DNA of 64,000 nucleotides from WLMZ01 sp043753895 (GCA_043753895.1 JAYUWK010000083.1:33920-97919), one strand, 5' to 3'. Shown: positions 24,924 through 34,473, numbered from the stretch's first letter. Numbers and translations are program-made. The notes: generated from the sequence alone by a model not told the origin.

Positions 24924-26357
24924 ATGACCACCACCAACTACGACAAGCTCTACATCAACGGCGCCTGGGTCGCCTCCAGCTCCAATGAAACCATCGACGT
25001 CATAGATTCCGTCACCGAGTCGGTGATGGCCACCATCCCTTCGGGCACGGCTGCCGATGTCGACGCCGCAGTGCAGGCTGCTCGCGCCGCGTTCGATGCG
25101 TGGTCGGCTACGCCCGCCGAGGAGCGCGCCAAGTACCTCACCCGCATCGGCGATTCGCTGGGTGCGCGTATGGACGAGATCGCCACGGCCATTTCTATGG
25201 AAACCGGTATGGCCAAGTGGCTATCGCAGATGGTGCAGGTAGGCCTGCCCATCAACAGCTTCAATCAGGCCGCCGGCCTCGCCGAGAGCTACGTGTACGA
25301 AGAGAAGGTCGGCAGTTCACTTGTCGTGCGCGAGCCGATTGGCGTGGTGGCCTGCATCACTCCCTGGAACTACCCGCTGCACCAGATCGCCGCGAAAGTT
25401 GCATTTGCAATTGCTGCGGGTTGCACAGTGGTGCTGAAGCCCAGCGAGGTAGCCCCCGTCGACGCGTTCATTCTCGCCGACATCATCAACGAGATCGGTC
25501 TGCCGGCCGGCGTATTCAACCTCGTGTCCGGAGTCGGTCCGGTGGTTGGGGAGGCGATGGCCTCGCACCCGGGCATCGACATGGTCTCGTTCACCGGTTC
25601 CACCCGCGCCGGCAAGCGCGTCATGCAGCTCGGCGCCGAATCGATCAAGAAGATCGCACTCGAGCTCGGCGGCAAGAGTGCCAACGTGTTGCTCGATGAC
25701 CTCGATGAAGCCACGTTCGCGAAGGCAGTAGCCGACGGCGTGGGCAAGGCCTTCCTCAACTCGGGCCAGACCTGTTCGGCGCTCACCCGCATGTTGGTGC
25801 CCCGTTCCCGTTTGGCCGAGGCCGAAGCAACCGCTGGCGCGACGGCCAGTGCCATGGTGGTGGGCGATCCCTTCGCCGCTGGTGTGCACCTCGGCCCGCT
25901 CGCCTCGGCCGCACAGCGCGACCGCGTGCAGGGCTACATCGCAAAGGGCATCGACGAAGGCGCCACGCTCGTGGCCGGTGGCCTCGGTGCGCCCGAAGGT
26001 CTCGACGTCGGCTTCTACGTGCGGCCCACGGTGTTCTCGGGCGTCACTCCCGAGATGACCATCGCCCAAGAGGAGATCTTCGGCCCGGTGCTATCGATCC
26101 TGGCGTACGACGACGAAGAAGATGCCGTGCGCATTGCCAACGGTGTGGTCTACGGCCTCGCCGGTGGCGTGTGGTCGGGCGACAAGGCCCATGCCGAGCA
26201 GGTGGCCCGCCGCCTGCGCACCGGCCAGGTCGAGGTGAACGGTGGGGCGTTCAACCCCAACGCTCCGTTCGGCGGCTACAAGCAGTCGGGTATCGGCCGC
26301 GAGTACGGCCGCTTCGGCCTGGAGGAGTTCCTCGAGATCAAGAGCCTGCAGCTCTGA
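24924..26357 (+). CDS. NAD(P)-dependent aldehyde dehydrogenase
   Basis: This 477-residue ALDH has PWNYPLHQIAAKVAFAIAAGCTVVLKPSE, VSFTGSTRAGK, the catalytic Glu in LELGGKSANVLLDD, the catalytic Cys in FLNSGQTCSALTRM and the C-terminal PFGGYKQSGIGREYG. The active site looks complete. ATG 24924 follows GAGAGGGA. It lies directly after modC and convergent with a gamma-butyrobetaine-hydroxylase-like gene. A role as a trimethylaminobutyraldehyde or betaine-aldehyde dehydrogenase is possible but unproven. Confidence 0.93.
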   Translation: MTTTNYDKLYINGAWVASSSNETIDVIDSVTESVMATIPSGTAADVDAAVQAARAAFDAWSATPAEERAKYLTRIGDSLGARMDEIATAISMETGMAKWLSQMVQVGLPINSFNQAAGLAESYVYEEKVGSSLVVREPIGVVACITPWNYPLHQIAAKVAFAIAAGCTVVLKPSEVAPVDAFILADIINEIGLPAGVFNLVSGVGPVVGEAMASHPGIDMVSFTGSTRAGKRVMQLGAESIKKIALELGGKSANVLLDDLDEATFAKAVADGVGKAFLNSGQTCSALTRMLVPRSRLAEAEATAGATASAMVVGDPFAAGVHLGPLASAAQRDRVQGYIAKGIDEGATLVAGGLGAPEGLDVGFYVRPTVFSGVTPEMTIAQEEIFGPVLSILAYDDEEDAVRIANGVVYGLAGGVWSGDKAHAEQVARRLRTGQVEVNGGAFNPNAPFGGYKQSGIGREYGRFGLEEFLEIKSLQL

Positions 26358-26424
26358 GCTGCTCCCTCACACAAGAGAGTTCGCCACAGTAGCGAGTTCG
26401 GTTTGCGCCACTCCTCTGATGGAT

Positions 26425-27531
26425 TCAGTGGAGCTGGCGCAGACGGCTCTCAACGTCTTCACGGTTCACGTAGACACCGCACATGCGGCGCAAGCCCGTG
26501 AACGAGCCACGCCCGTGCATCACGCGCCAGTTGTCGAACAACAGCGCCTCGCCGGGTACGAGCACATGACGCCACTGCATCGCGGGATCGTTGACGAGGG
26601 TGTCGAAGGCTCGCAGCGCGTCGTAGAACGCGATCATCTCGTGCTCGGGCAGCAGGAACGGGGCGCGGTCGTAGTTGTTGAACGACACTTGCACCAACCG
26701 ACCCGTGTGGTCGTGACGGAACACCGGGCGAGCTGCCATGAGATGCGCGCCGTCGCCGATGTACTGCCCAGGCACGGCAACGGTGGACAGCGTGGCAAAA
26801 TGCTCGGGCATCTCGGTCCGCATGTGATGCGCGACCGCAAAGGCATCGAGCATCGTGGACTCGCCGCCCGTGCCCTCGAACTGCAGGCAATGGAGCAACT
26901 GCACACCCGGTGCGTCGTGCGAATAGGTGCCGTCGGTGTGCGGGCGCAACTCGAGATTTGTATACGCCGTGTCGGCTTTGGTGAGGTCGGCCGTGAACTC
27001 CCACATCCCACCGAAGATCGTTTCACGCACATAGCCGATGCGGCGCAGCAGCGCCTCGGTTGCCTCGGCCGTCGTTGGAGTTCCGACGGCGAGGCAGAAC
27101 CCGAACTCGCTGGTCTTGGCCAACCACTCGCGTACGCCGTCCTCGGTATTCATGACGGCGGCTTACCCCACCAGCGGCACGTGCGATTTGATGAAGTGGG
27201 CATCCCAGAGGGTGACGTCGGCATCGGCCACAACGCGGGGCATCGCGGGCGTGCGGTAGCGAGCCAGGAACGCCACGGGAAGTACCGAGTTGGGGCTGTC
27301 GTCGCTCCAGCTGAGATCGATGGTGTCGTCGGTGATCTCGGCCGCAGTTGCGACGAGATCAGACGGCATTGCTGCCGTGAAGAGTTGACGCTGCTGGGTG
27401 ACCGGGTGGATCGTGCCTTCGTCGTGGGCATGGTCGCGTAACCAGATCCACGGATACCGCGTCACCAACTGGTCGTCCCACGTGACCTGCAGCGACGCCT
27501 GGTCGAGATGCATCTTCGAGATCGTGATCAT
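26425..27531 (-). pseudogene. Gamma-butyrobetaine hydroxylase-like dioxygenase split by an in-frame TAA
   Basis: The first 122 codons from 27531 give the GBBH N-terminal zinc-type domain (VTRYPWIWLRDHAHDEGTIHP). TAA at 27163-27165 interrupts at HVPLVG, and after three codons an in-frame ATG (27153) opens the TauD/TfdA catalytic domain. That domain has HTD in ELRPHTDGTYS, the distal His in WRVMHGRGSF and IFGGMWEF. Members are Fe(II)/2-oxoglutarate dioxygenases acting on gamma-butyrobetaine or related compounds. Relatives usually have Tyr at the stop position, so TAC or TAT to TAA is likely. It is either a pseudogene, a base-call error, or two proteins made by re-initiation at the ATG 9 nt downstream. 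Confidence 0.82.
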
Positions 27532-27594
27532 GGTGGTGCGGCTCCGGGCTGCCAGCGTCGGCGGGAGCCGATTGGGCGCACCCTGATTCTAGGG

Positions 27595-28356
27595 CTACCT
27601 GAAGAGGTAGATCAGCGCCACGATGACGCCGAACACGATCACGCAGGCGCGCAACCGCTTGGGCGGCAGCACCCCGGCCAGACGGCCACCGAAGTGGCCG
27701 CCGATCAGACTGGCGGGAGCCATCACGGCCACGAGCGTCCATTCCACCCTGCCCGAGAACACCAGAAACGACGCTGCGCACACGTTGACCACGAGCGACA
27801 GTAGCTGTTTCACGGCGTTGAGCCGCGTGAACGGCAAGTCGGAGAAGAGACCGAGTACAGCGATCAGCATGATGCCGAGTCCTGCCCCGAAGTAGCCGCC
27901 ATATACAGCGGCGAGCGCAGTCGCGGCGACCTCGAGCACCACATGCGAGCGCGCTTCGGGAGATCGCGAGAACAACCACGCGCGCAGTCGATCTTGGAAT
28001 CCGAGCAGCGCACAAGCGGTCAGGATCAGAAATGGCACGATTTGACGGAATACTGCTTCGCTCGTGACGATGAGCAGCACGGACCCAGCGAGGCCACCGA
28101 GCGCTGCGGCTATCAACTGCGGCCGCAGACCCCGTACCAAGCCATCGAGATCCTTGCGCTGGGCGTATGTGCCGCCGACGTAACCGGGACACAGCGAGAC
28201 AGTGTTGGTGGCATTGGCGCGGATCGCGGGCACACCAATGGCCGTCATCACCGGAAAAGTGATGAGCGTGCCGCCACCGGCGACCGCATTCACCGCACCG
28301 GCTGCGATCGCTGCGACGCCCGCCCCGAGGTGCGCCAGTGTCGAGATGTCGGTCAT
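27595..28356 (-). CDS. TSUP-family (TauE/SafE-like) membrane permease
   Basis: This 253-residue protein has about eight helices. The TSUP opening is GAGVAAIAAGAVNAVAGGGTLITFPVMTAIGVPAIRANATNTVSLCPGYVGG and the repeat is VYGGYFGAGLGIMLIAVLG. The family moves sulfur-containing or other organic anions across the membrane. It lies on the same strand as, and 64 nt upstream of, the GBBH-like gene, and could share its promoter. Confidence 0.9.
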   Translation of the reverse strand: MTDISTLAHLGAGVAAIAAGAVNAVAGGGTLITFPVMTAIGVPAIRANATNTVSLCPGYVGGTYAQRKDLDGLVRGLRPQLIAAALGGLAGSVLLIVTSEAVFRQIVPFLILTACALLGFQDRLRAWLFSRSPEARSHVVLEVAATALAAVYGGYFGAGLGIMLIAVLGLFSDLPFTRLNAVKQLLSLVVNVCAASFLVFSGRVEWTLVAVMAPASLIGGHFGGRLAGVLPPKRLRACVIVFGVIVALIYLFR

Positions 28357-28445
28357 AACATGCCCGCATCAGACCCGCGCAGGCGTAGCGACGCAGCGGT
28401 GAGGTCGGCGGGCGTCATTGCCTGCATGGTAACGCAGGGCCTATC

Positions 28446-28480
28446 GACGCCCCTCGTCCGGTACGATTGGGGCGTCTTTT
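28446..28480 (+). promoter_or_regulatory. GC-rich hairpin with T tract overlapping a -10-like element
   Basis: GACGCCCC (28446-28453) pairs perfectly with GGGGCGTC (28469-28476), and TTTT follows. This is an intrinsic-terminator shape. The loop holds TACGAT, a possible -10. It sits 62 nt upstream of the small basic protein gene, so it may be a 5' attenuator or simply a promoter by chance GC pairing. Confidence 0.4.
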
Positions 28481-28541
28481 GCGACGGTCTTTGTGACTTC
28501 TCCGCCAGAGTCGTCCACCTCAGCGCCAGCGAAGGATTCTC

Positions 28542-28901
28542 ATGACTGTTTCGGCCACCACGCCATCGGCAAAACCAACTGCCACCAAAGCGCCCGCCAA
28601 GGCCGCTGCAAAACCTGCCGCCAAGCCGGCAGCTCGCCGGGTGTCCAGCAAGAACGCGGGCGCTGCGCTGCCCGAGAATCACACCGCGGCCGAGGCCATC
28701 GCCCACGCGATCACCAGCCTGCACATCGATCTCGCCCCGTCGGTGAACCGCATCATGGCAGCCGAGCTCGAAGAGCCGTCTCGCCTCGTTGCGATCACCC
28801 TGTTCCGTGATTCGCTCGATGTGCCGGGTGACCAGTACCGCTTTCCGGCGAACGCAATCGAGGGCGGTCGCCAGATGGTGGCCGTCCGCGTCGCCGAGTA
28901 A
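28542..28901 (+). CDS. Small protein with Lys/Ala/Pro-rich N-terminus
   Basis: This 119-residue protein from ATG 28542 follows GAAGGATT. The first 40 residues are a low-complexity, positively charged Ala/Lys/Pro tract (KAPAKAAAKPAAKPAARR) as in histone H1-like or DNA-associated tails. The remaining 75 residues form a compact part: EAIAHAITSLHIDLAPSVNRIMAAELEEPSRLVAITLFRDSLDVPGDQYRFP. No family is recognised. A role in nucleic-acid binding is inference from the tail only. Confidence 0.65.
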   Translation: MTVSATTPSAKPTATKAPAKAAAKPAAKPAARRVSSKNAGAALPENHTAAEAIAHAITSLHIDLAPSVNRIMAAELEEPSRLVAITLFRDSLDVPGDQYRFPANAIEGGRQMVAVRVAE

Positions 28902-29002
28902 CGCGGTACCTCCGGCGAGAGCCGAGCATGATTGCCCGCGCCGATGTACGAGGATCTGCACGCCTGATCCGCTGCGGAACCAAACTGCGATAGAACATAT
29001 GT

Positions 29003-32000
29003 ATGGCCATCTCCTGTGCGTACTGTGGCGGTGAACATGCCGCACCCGGCGATGTGCGTGCCTGCTGGCAACGCAATCCAGAGGGTGTCGGAGCCGTCGC
29101 GTCGGCCCCAGCACCAGAGCATCACGTCGCGGAACGACCAGTGCACCGCGAACCAGCGCGCCGGGAACCCGCGCGTCGCGAACCCGCGCACACGTTCCTG
29201 AATCCCGGTCCGAGCGAACTCGCCCGCAACGTGGTGATCGTGGCAGGTGGCCAGATCCCCGAGGCGTGGCTCGGCGCTTCGCGAGTGGTCGTGGATCACG
29301 CGGTACTGGATGCCCCCGAACGTGCCGTGGCCGAACTCACCGCGCTCGCTCATGCAGGCGAGCGTGTGGTCATCGAACTCGTGGGTTCGATCGTGTCGAC
29401 ATTCCGTGAGCCGCCACAGCCCACCACATCGGTCGCGCCGTACAAGCTCGGCCCCCGTTTCTCGTTCGCGCTCGACGTGCTGCACCACCTGGTGTGGGCC
29501 AACTCGATCGATTCCACCGGGGCCGAACCGCAGTGGTTGTTGGCCGATGCTGTGGCTGCGCTCGGCGCCACGATCGTCGACGACGAACGCGGCGATGTTG
29601 CGCTTCCCGATGGATCACGGGTCTGGATCGACGGCGGTCCGCCGCGCTGCCTCGATCCCATCGAGGGGGTAGCGGTGCTGCAGGCCGTGAGCATCGAGCA
29701 CGGTTCACTGCGCGTGCCGGCGCCGGCCGATGCGTCCACCGAACTGGCGCCCGATCAACGCGCCGCCGTGTTGCACGCCGGTGCTTCAGCGCGCGTGATC
29801 GCTCCGGCCGGTAGTGGCAAGACACGGGTACTCACCGAACGCGCCCGACACCTCTTGAACTCATGGCGGTTGCCGCCATCAGCGGTGAGTCTGGTCGCGT
29901 TCAACAAGCGCGCCCAGGAGGAAATGCAGGCGCGTACCGGCGACCTGCGCGGCCTTCGGGTGCGCACGCTCAACGCCATTGCGCTCGCCATCGTAAACGG
30001 CAGCGCGCCGTTCCTTGCACAGTCCCGCAACTATCGCACCATCGACGAGATCGACGTGCGGCGTATCATCGGTCGACTCGTGCAGTTTCCGCGCAAGCGC
30101 AATACCGACCCTGCGGCAGCGTGGATTGAGGCGCTCAGCATGGTGCGTCTTGGTCTGCGCAGTCCTGAAGACGTCGAAACGAGCTATGGCGGCGATGTCG
30201 ATGGCCTAGCTGAGATGTGGCCGCGGTATCGCGCGGCGCTCGACCGTGACGGTGCGCTCGATTTCGATGAGCAGATCTACCGCGCGATCGAGATGCTGCT
30301 GGGCGATGCCGTCACCCGGCGGGCCGCTCAGCGCGCCTGTCGCTTGTTGCTTGTCGATGAGTTCCAGGACCTTACACCGGCCCACGTACTGCTGGTACGC
30401 CTCCTCTCGGCACCGTCGTTCGGCGTGTTCGGCGTCGGCGACGATGACCAGACCATCTACGGCTACAGCGGCGCGGATCCGGCGTGGCTCATCGACTTTG
30501 CCTCGCTGTTCCCCAACGCTGCAGCGCATCCGCTCGAGGTGAACTATCGCTGTCCCGGCGATGTGGTGCAGGCGGCCGACCGACTAGTTCGGCACAACCG
30601 TAGGCGTGTCGCCAAAGTGATTCGCTCGGTGCGTCCGAACAGCACTGGGCTCGTGGTGCGTGCCTCGGCCGACACGCTCGGTGCCAGCGTCGCCGCAGTG
30701 CGTTCGGCCATCGAGAGCGGTCGTGCGCCCCGTGAGATCGCCGTACTCACACGCGTCAACGCGTTGTTGGCGCCGGTTCAGTTGGGACTGTTGGCGCAGG
30801 GCATCCCGGTGCAGGGTGGCGTGGGCGCCGAGTTCACCGAACGCACGGCCATCCGCGCTGCGCTCGCATGGTTACGGCTCTCGGTGTCGGACCTCGGTCG
30901 TCTCGATCCGGATGATCTCGCCGAGGCGCTGCGCAGGCCGTCTCGTCCGCTGCATCCGAATGTGGCCGTGTGGGTGGGTGAGCAGAACTCATTGGCGGGT
31001 CTGCACCGTCTCGCGGGGCGGGTGAACAACGATCGTGATGCCCAGCGAATCACGTCGTTCGCCGAAGACATTGCCCGCCTGCAGCGCCTGGCTGTCACCG
31101 GTACCTCGGCCGACGTTTTGCGGGCGTTGGGTGACGATGTCGGTCTGGGCGCATCGATCGCCACGCTCGATGACAGTCGCCGCGGTATGAACCGTGCGGC
31201 GCAGAACGACGATCTGGTCGCGCTCGCGCAGATCGCCACCCTGCAACCCGATCCGGCACGGTTTGGCCCATGGCTGCGCCAGCAGTTGGGTACCCCACGC
31301 AGCGCCGAGGGTGTTGTGCTGGCCACGGTGCATCGGGTAAAGGGCCAGGAGTGGCCGGTGGTGGTGCTGCACCATGCCGAAGCAGACCAGTATCCGCATC
31401 GGCTCGCCGAGGACCACGAAGAGGAACGGCGCGTATTCCATGTCGCTCTCACCCGCGGCCGCGAGCAGGTTGTCGTCGTGGTGGGTGACACGCCGTCGCC
31501 GTTCGTGAACGAGATGGCGCACGAGCCACCCGTTCACTCGGCCGAACCCGTTCGCCAGGCGCGACCTTCAGCGCGCGAGACGCAGCGGCCGCAAGCACAA
31601 CGCGACTCAGCGTTCCCGAAGGGGCAGGTGCTCGCTGCGCCGGGACTGGTGCTGGTCGACGGCGGGCAAGACTGGACGATCCAATCTGTAGGAGCCGATG
31701 GTGCAATGGCCCGGTTTGGAGCCGCCACCCGTCGCTTCGCGCCAGGATCGTCGGTGGTGACGGCCGGTCGCCAGCGCGGTCCGTTGCAGTTGCCGACGGG
31801 CGATGCTCCGTCGGTCAGCAGTATTCGCGCCCACGATCTGCTTCGCCAAGTACGCGACCGCTTGCGCAATGGCAAGCCGGCGTACGTCGTTTTCGATGAC
31901 GCAACGCTCGAACGCATTGCCCTGGCGATGCCCTCCACGCTCAGCGAACTCCACGGTATTCAGGGCATCGGGCCTGCCAAGCTCGAGCAATACGGCGATG

Positions 32001-32044
32001 CTGTGTTGCTTGCGATCGAGGACGCCATCGCCGATCCGCAATAG
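29003..32044 (+). CDS. UvrD/Rep-like superfamily 1 helicase with N-terminal Cys cluster and C-terminal HRDC domain
   Basis: This 1013-residue protein has Walker A IAPAGSGKTRVLTERA at 267-274, Walker B LLLVDEFQDL, motif III GDDDQTIYGYSGADP, EVNYRC, VHRVKGQEWPVVVLHHA and FHVALTRGREQVVV. A C-terminal HRDC domain covers about 940-1010. The first 240 residues are unusual: a CAYC-x12-C possible zinc knuckle, three EPARR repeats near 50-62 and an uncharacterised alpha/beta module. ATG 29003 lies 6 nt after TAGAAC without a ribosome-binding site. It is probably a 3'-5' DNA helicase for repair or recombination; the N-terminal module may set targeting. Confidence 0.9.
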   Translation: MAISCAYCGGEHAAPGDVRACWQRNPEGVGAVASAPAPEHHVAERPVHREPARREPARREPAHTFLNPGPSELARNVVIVAGGQIPEAWLGASRVVVDHAVLDAPERAVAELTALAHAGERVVIELVGSIVSTFREPPQPTTSVAPYKLGPRFSFALDVLHHLVWANSIDSTGAEPQWLLADAVAALGATIVDDERGDVALPDGSRVWIDGGPPRCLDPIEGVAVLQAVSIEHGSLRVPAPADASTELAPDQRAAVLHAGASARVIAPAGSGKTRVLTERARHLLNSWRLPPSAVSLVAFNKRAQEEMQARTGDLRGLRVRTLNAIALAIVNGSAPFLAQSRNYRTIDEIDVRRIIGRLVQFPRKRNTDPAAAWIEALSMVRLGLRSPEDVETSYGGDVDGLAEMWPRYRAALDRDGALDFDEQIYRAIEMLLGDAVTRRAAQRACRLLLVDEFQDLTPAHVLLVRLLSAPSFGVFGVGDDDQTIYGYSGADPAWLIDFASLFPNAAAHPLEVNYRCPGDVVQAADRLVRHNRRRVAKVIRSVRPNSTGLVVRASADTLGASVAAVRSAIESGRAPREIAVLTRVNALLAPVQLGLLAQGIPVQGGVGAEFTERTAIRAALAWLRLSVSDLGRLDPDDLAEALRRPSRPLHPNVAVWVGEQNSLAGLHRLAGRVNNDRDAQRITSFAEDIARLQRLAVTGTSADVLRALGDDVGLGASIATLDDSRRGMNRAAQNDDLVALAQIATLQPDPARFGPWLRQQLGTPRSAEGVVLATVHRVKGQEWPVVVLHHAEADQYPHRLAEDHEEERRVFHVALTRGREQVVVVVGDTPSPFVNEMAHEPPVHSAEPVRQARPSARETQRPQAQRDSAFPKGQVLAAPGLVLVDGGQDWTIQSVGADGAMARFGAATRRFAPGSSVVTAGRQRGPLQLPTGDAPSVSSIRAHDLLRQVRDRLRNGKPAYVVFDDATLERIALAMPSTLSELHGIQGIGPAKLEQYGDAVLLAIEDAIADPQ

Positions 32045-32119
32045 CCCGAACCGCGCCGGTCCAGATTCATCGCCATCAAGACCGTTGGGTTCATCGCGAA
32101 GGGCTGCGAGAATATCGGT

Positions 32120-33736
32120 ATGGCATTGCGTGAAGCCCAGCTCGACAAGATCCGCAACGGTGTGTTCGACGTGTTGGTGATCGGCGGGGGCATCAACGGT
32201 GCGGTCAGCTCGGCGGCATTGGCCGGACGCGGCGCGTCGCTCGCGCTGATCGATCGTGGCGACTTCGCCGGATTCACCAGTCAGGAGTCATCGAATCTGG
32301 TGTGGGGCGGCTTCAAATACCTCGAGCACTACGAGTTCTTGCTCGTGTGGAACCTGTGCCGCTCGCGCAACCGCCTGATGCGCGCGTATCCCGACAATAT
32401 CAAGGAGATCAGTTTCCTGGCCAGCCTCGACGAAACCTCGCCCTATGCGCCGTGGTTCTCAGCGCTCGGAGCATTGGGTTATTGGGGTATCGGCCAGTTC
32501 GGCACGCGACACCCGCGGCTACTCAAGACCGAGACCATCAAGGCCGAGGAGCCAGCGATCGACACATCGTCGGTACGCGGCGGCGTCGAGTACCGCGATG
32601 CGTATCTCATCGACAACGATGCGCGCTTCGTGTTCTCGTTCGTACGTTCGGCCATCGAGGCCGGTGCCAACGCGGCCAACTATGTCGAGCTCGTGTCCGC
32701 TGTGCGTGAGGGCGATCGTTGGCGGGCCGAACTGCGCGATGTCGATTCGGGCGAGGAGTTCTCGACATCGGCCAAGGTCATCGTGAACGCCGCCGGGCCA
32801 TTCGTCGATGGTCTCAACACGCAGTGGGGTCTGCACACTGATCACCGCATCGTCTACTCCAAGGGAATCCACCTCGTGGTGCCACGGCTCACCACCAATG
32901 ACCACGACCGCGTGCTCGCCTTCTTCGACGACACGCAGCGTTTGTTCTACGTGATACCGATGGGGCGTCGATCAGTGATCGGCACCACCGACACGCGCGT
33001 CGACGGACCCTTCACCGCCGTCGACGACGACGACCGCACGTTCCTTCTCGAGCAGATCAACCACCGGCTCGCGCTGGCCACGCCGCTCACGGTTCACGAC
33101 ATCATCTCTGAGCGCTCGGGCGTGCGCCCGCTCGTGGTCAAGAGCAACGGCGACGATCAACGCAACGTCGATTGGACCTCGCTCAGCCGCAAGCACGCCA
33201 TCGAACACGATGCTGCCAAACGAGTCGTCACTATCTTCGGCGGCAAGCTCACCGATTGCCTCAACGTAGGCGAGGAAGTCGCTGATGTCGTCGAGTCAAT
33301 GGGCGTGCCGCTCGAGAAGGATCTGCACAATTGGTACGGCGAACCCGCCAAGGCAACGCGCGCCGAGTTCTACCGCGAGGCCAAACTGATGAAGCTCGAC
33401 GCATTGCGCAACAAGCAAGACACCGAGCCGCTCACCGATCGGCTGTGGCGTCGCTATGGCCGTCGTGCGTTCTCGATGCTCGAGGCCATTCGTGACGACC
33501 CAGCAATGGGCGAGGACATCATGGACAGTGCCGACTATCTCCGCGTCGAACTGCACATGCAGGCCACCACCGAGATGATCACCAAGCTCGAGGACTTCAT
33601 GCGCCGACGTTCGAAGATCGATCTCGTGGTCCGCGACGAAGACATACGGAACTCAACCGGTTTGCGCGAGGTAGCCACAATTTTGTTCGGTGCCGCTGCG
33701 GATCGACGCCTCGCGGAATATCTGGAGAGCCGGTGA
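32120..33736 (+). CDS. glpD: FAD-dependent glycerol-3-phosphate dehydrogenase
   Basis: This 538-residue protein has the FAD motif FDVLVIGGGINGAVSSAALAGRG and GDFAGFTSQESSNLVWGGFKYLEHYEF. Also present are VNAAGPFVDGL, YSKGIHLVVPR, VIPMGRRSVIGTTDT, and SGVRPLV with FGGKLTDCLNVGE. Length and order match GlpD. It oxidises sn-glycerol 3-phosphate to dihydroxyacetone phosphate at the membrane, passing electrons to quinone. The next gene starts at GTG inside its stop (4-nt overlap). Confidence 0.92.
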   Translation: MALREAQLDKIRNGVFDVLVIGGGINGAVSSAALAGRGASLALIDRGDFAGFTSQESSNLVWGGFKYLEHYEFLLVWNLCRSRNRLMRAYPDNIKEISFLASLDETSPYAPWFSALGALGYWGIGQFGTRHPRLLKTETIKAEEPAIDTSSVRGGVEYRDAYLIDNDARFVFSFVRSAIEAGANAANYVELVSAVREGDRWRAELRDVDSGEEFSTSAKVIVNAAGPFVDGLNTQWGLHTDHRIVYSKGIHLVVPRLTTNDHDRVLAFFDDTQRLFYVIPMGRRSVIGTTDTRVDGPFTAVDDDDRTFLLEQINHRLALATPLTVHDIISERSGVRPLVVKSNGDDQRNVDWTSLSRKHAIEHDAAKRVVTIFGGKLTDCLNVGEEVADVVESMGVPLEKDLHNWYGEPAKATRAEFYREAKLMKLDALRNKQDTEPLTDRLWRRYGRRAFSMLEAIRDDPAMGEDIMDSADYLRVELHMQATTEMITKLEDFMRRRSKIDLVVRDEDIRNSTGLREVATILFGAAADRRLAEYLESR

Positions 33737-34461
33737 CCCTCGAGCGCATCGACATCGCCACGAGCGACGGGTCCATGCCCGCCGCAATGGCTTCGCCAGG
33801 CGGACATGCGTCGACGGTACGGGGAGCCATCATGGTGGTGCAGGAGGCATTCGGTCTCACCGATCATCTGCAGGACATCTGCACGCGTCTGGCCGATGAC
33901 GGTTGGTTGGCGATTGCGCCGGCGTTGTTCCATCGCGAGGGTTCTCCGGTGTTCGCGTACGACGATTTCGCGGGGCTGATGCCGGTGATGCAGACGCTCA
34001 CGGCAGCCGGCATCGAAACCGATCTCGACGCCACCTTGCACTTCCTCGCGAGCCACGGTTTCGGACCCGCGCGGTGTGGCATTGTGGGCTTCTGCATGGG
34101 CGGCACGGTGAGCCTGTTCGCTGCGACTCGCCGACCGTTGGGCGCGGCGGTCACGTTCTACGGCGGCGGCGTGGCTGCGGGCCGTTTCGGGTTCCCCTCG
34201 TTGGTGGAGATTGCTCCCACATTGCAGACACCGTGGCTTGGTTTGTATGCCGATCTCGACAAGGGCATTCCGCCAGCCGATGTCGAACTGCTGCGTGACG
34301 CAGCATCGCTGGCCGACGTGCCCACAGCCGTTGTGCGCTACGCCGATGCCGACCACGGGTTCAATAACAACGACCGCCCAGAGGTGTTCAACGCCAATAC
34401 GGCCGACGATGCCTGGCAGCGCACCATCAACTGGTTCGAGCAGTTCATCGCCCAGCCGTAA
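33733..34461 (+). CDS. Dienelactone hydrolase family protein
   Basis: This 242-residue alpha/beta hydrolase carries the Cys nucleophile in IVGFCMGGTVSLFAA, Asp in GLYADLDKGIP and His in YADADHGFNN, the complete DLH triad. The GTG start overlaps the glpD TGA by 4 nt, so it is co-translated with glpD. The substrate may be a lactone or ester other than chloroaromatic dienelactone, since no ring-cleavage genes are near. Confidence 0.9.
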   Translation: MTLERIDIATSDGSMPAAMASPGGHASTVRGAIMVVQEAFGLTDHLQDICTRLADDGWLAIAPALFHREGSPVFAYDDFAGLMPVMQTLTAAGIETDLDATLHFLASHGFGPARCGIVGFCMGGTVSLFAATRRPLGAAVTFYGGGVAAGRFGFPSLVEIAPTLQTPWLGLYADLDKGIPPADVELLRDAASLADVPTAVVRYADADHGFNNNDRPEVFNANTADDAWQRTINWFEQFIAQP

Positions 34462-34473
34462 TTGGGGCCGCCG

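Noticed and set aside
24950..26069. Antisense frames over the aldehyde dehydrogenase
   Set aside because: These are shadows of a strongly conserved gene, with no ribosome-binding site or family features.
30000..34000. Antiphage defence island around the UvrD-like helicase
   Set aside because: Its neighbours are glpD and a hydrolase, with no nuclease, methylase or defence-type partner. It is better read as repair or recombination.
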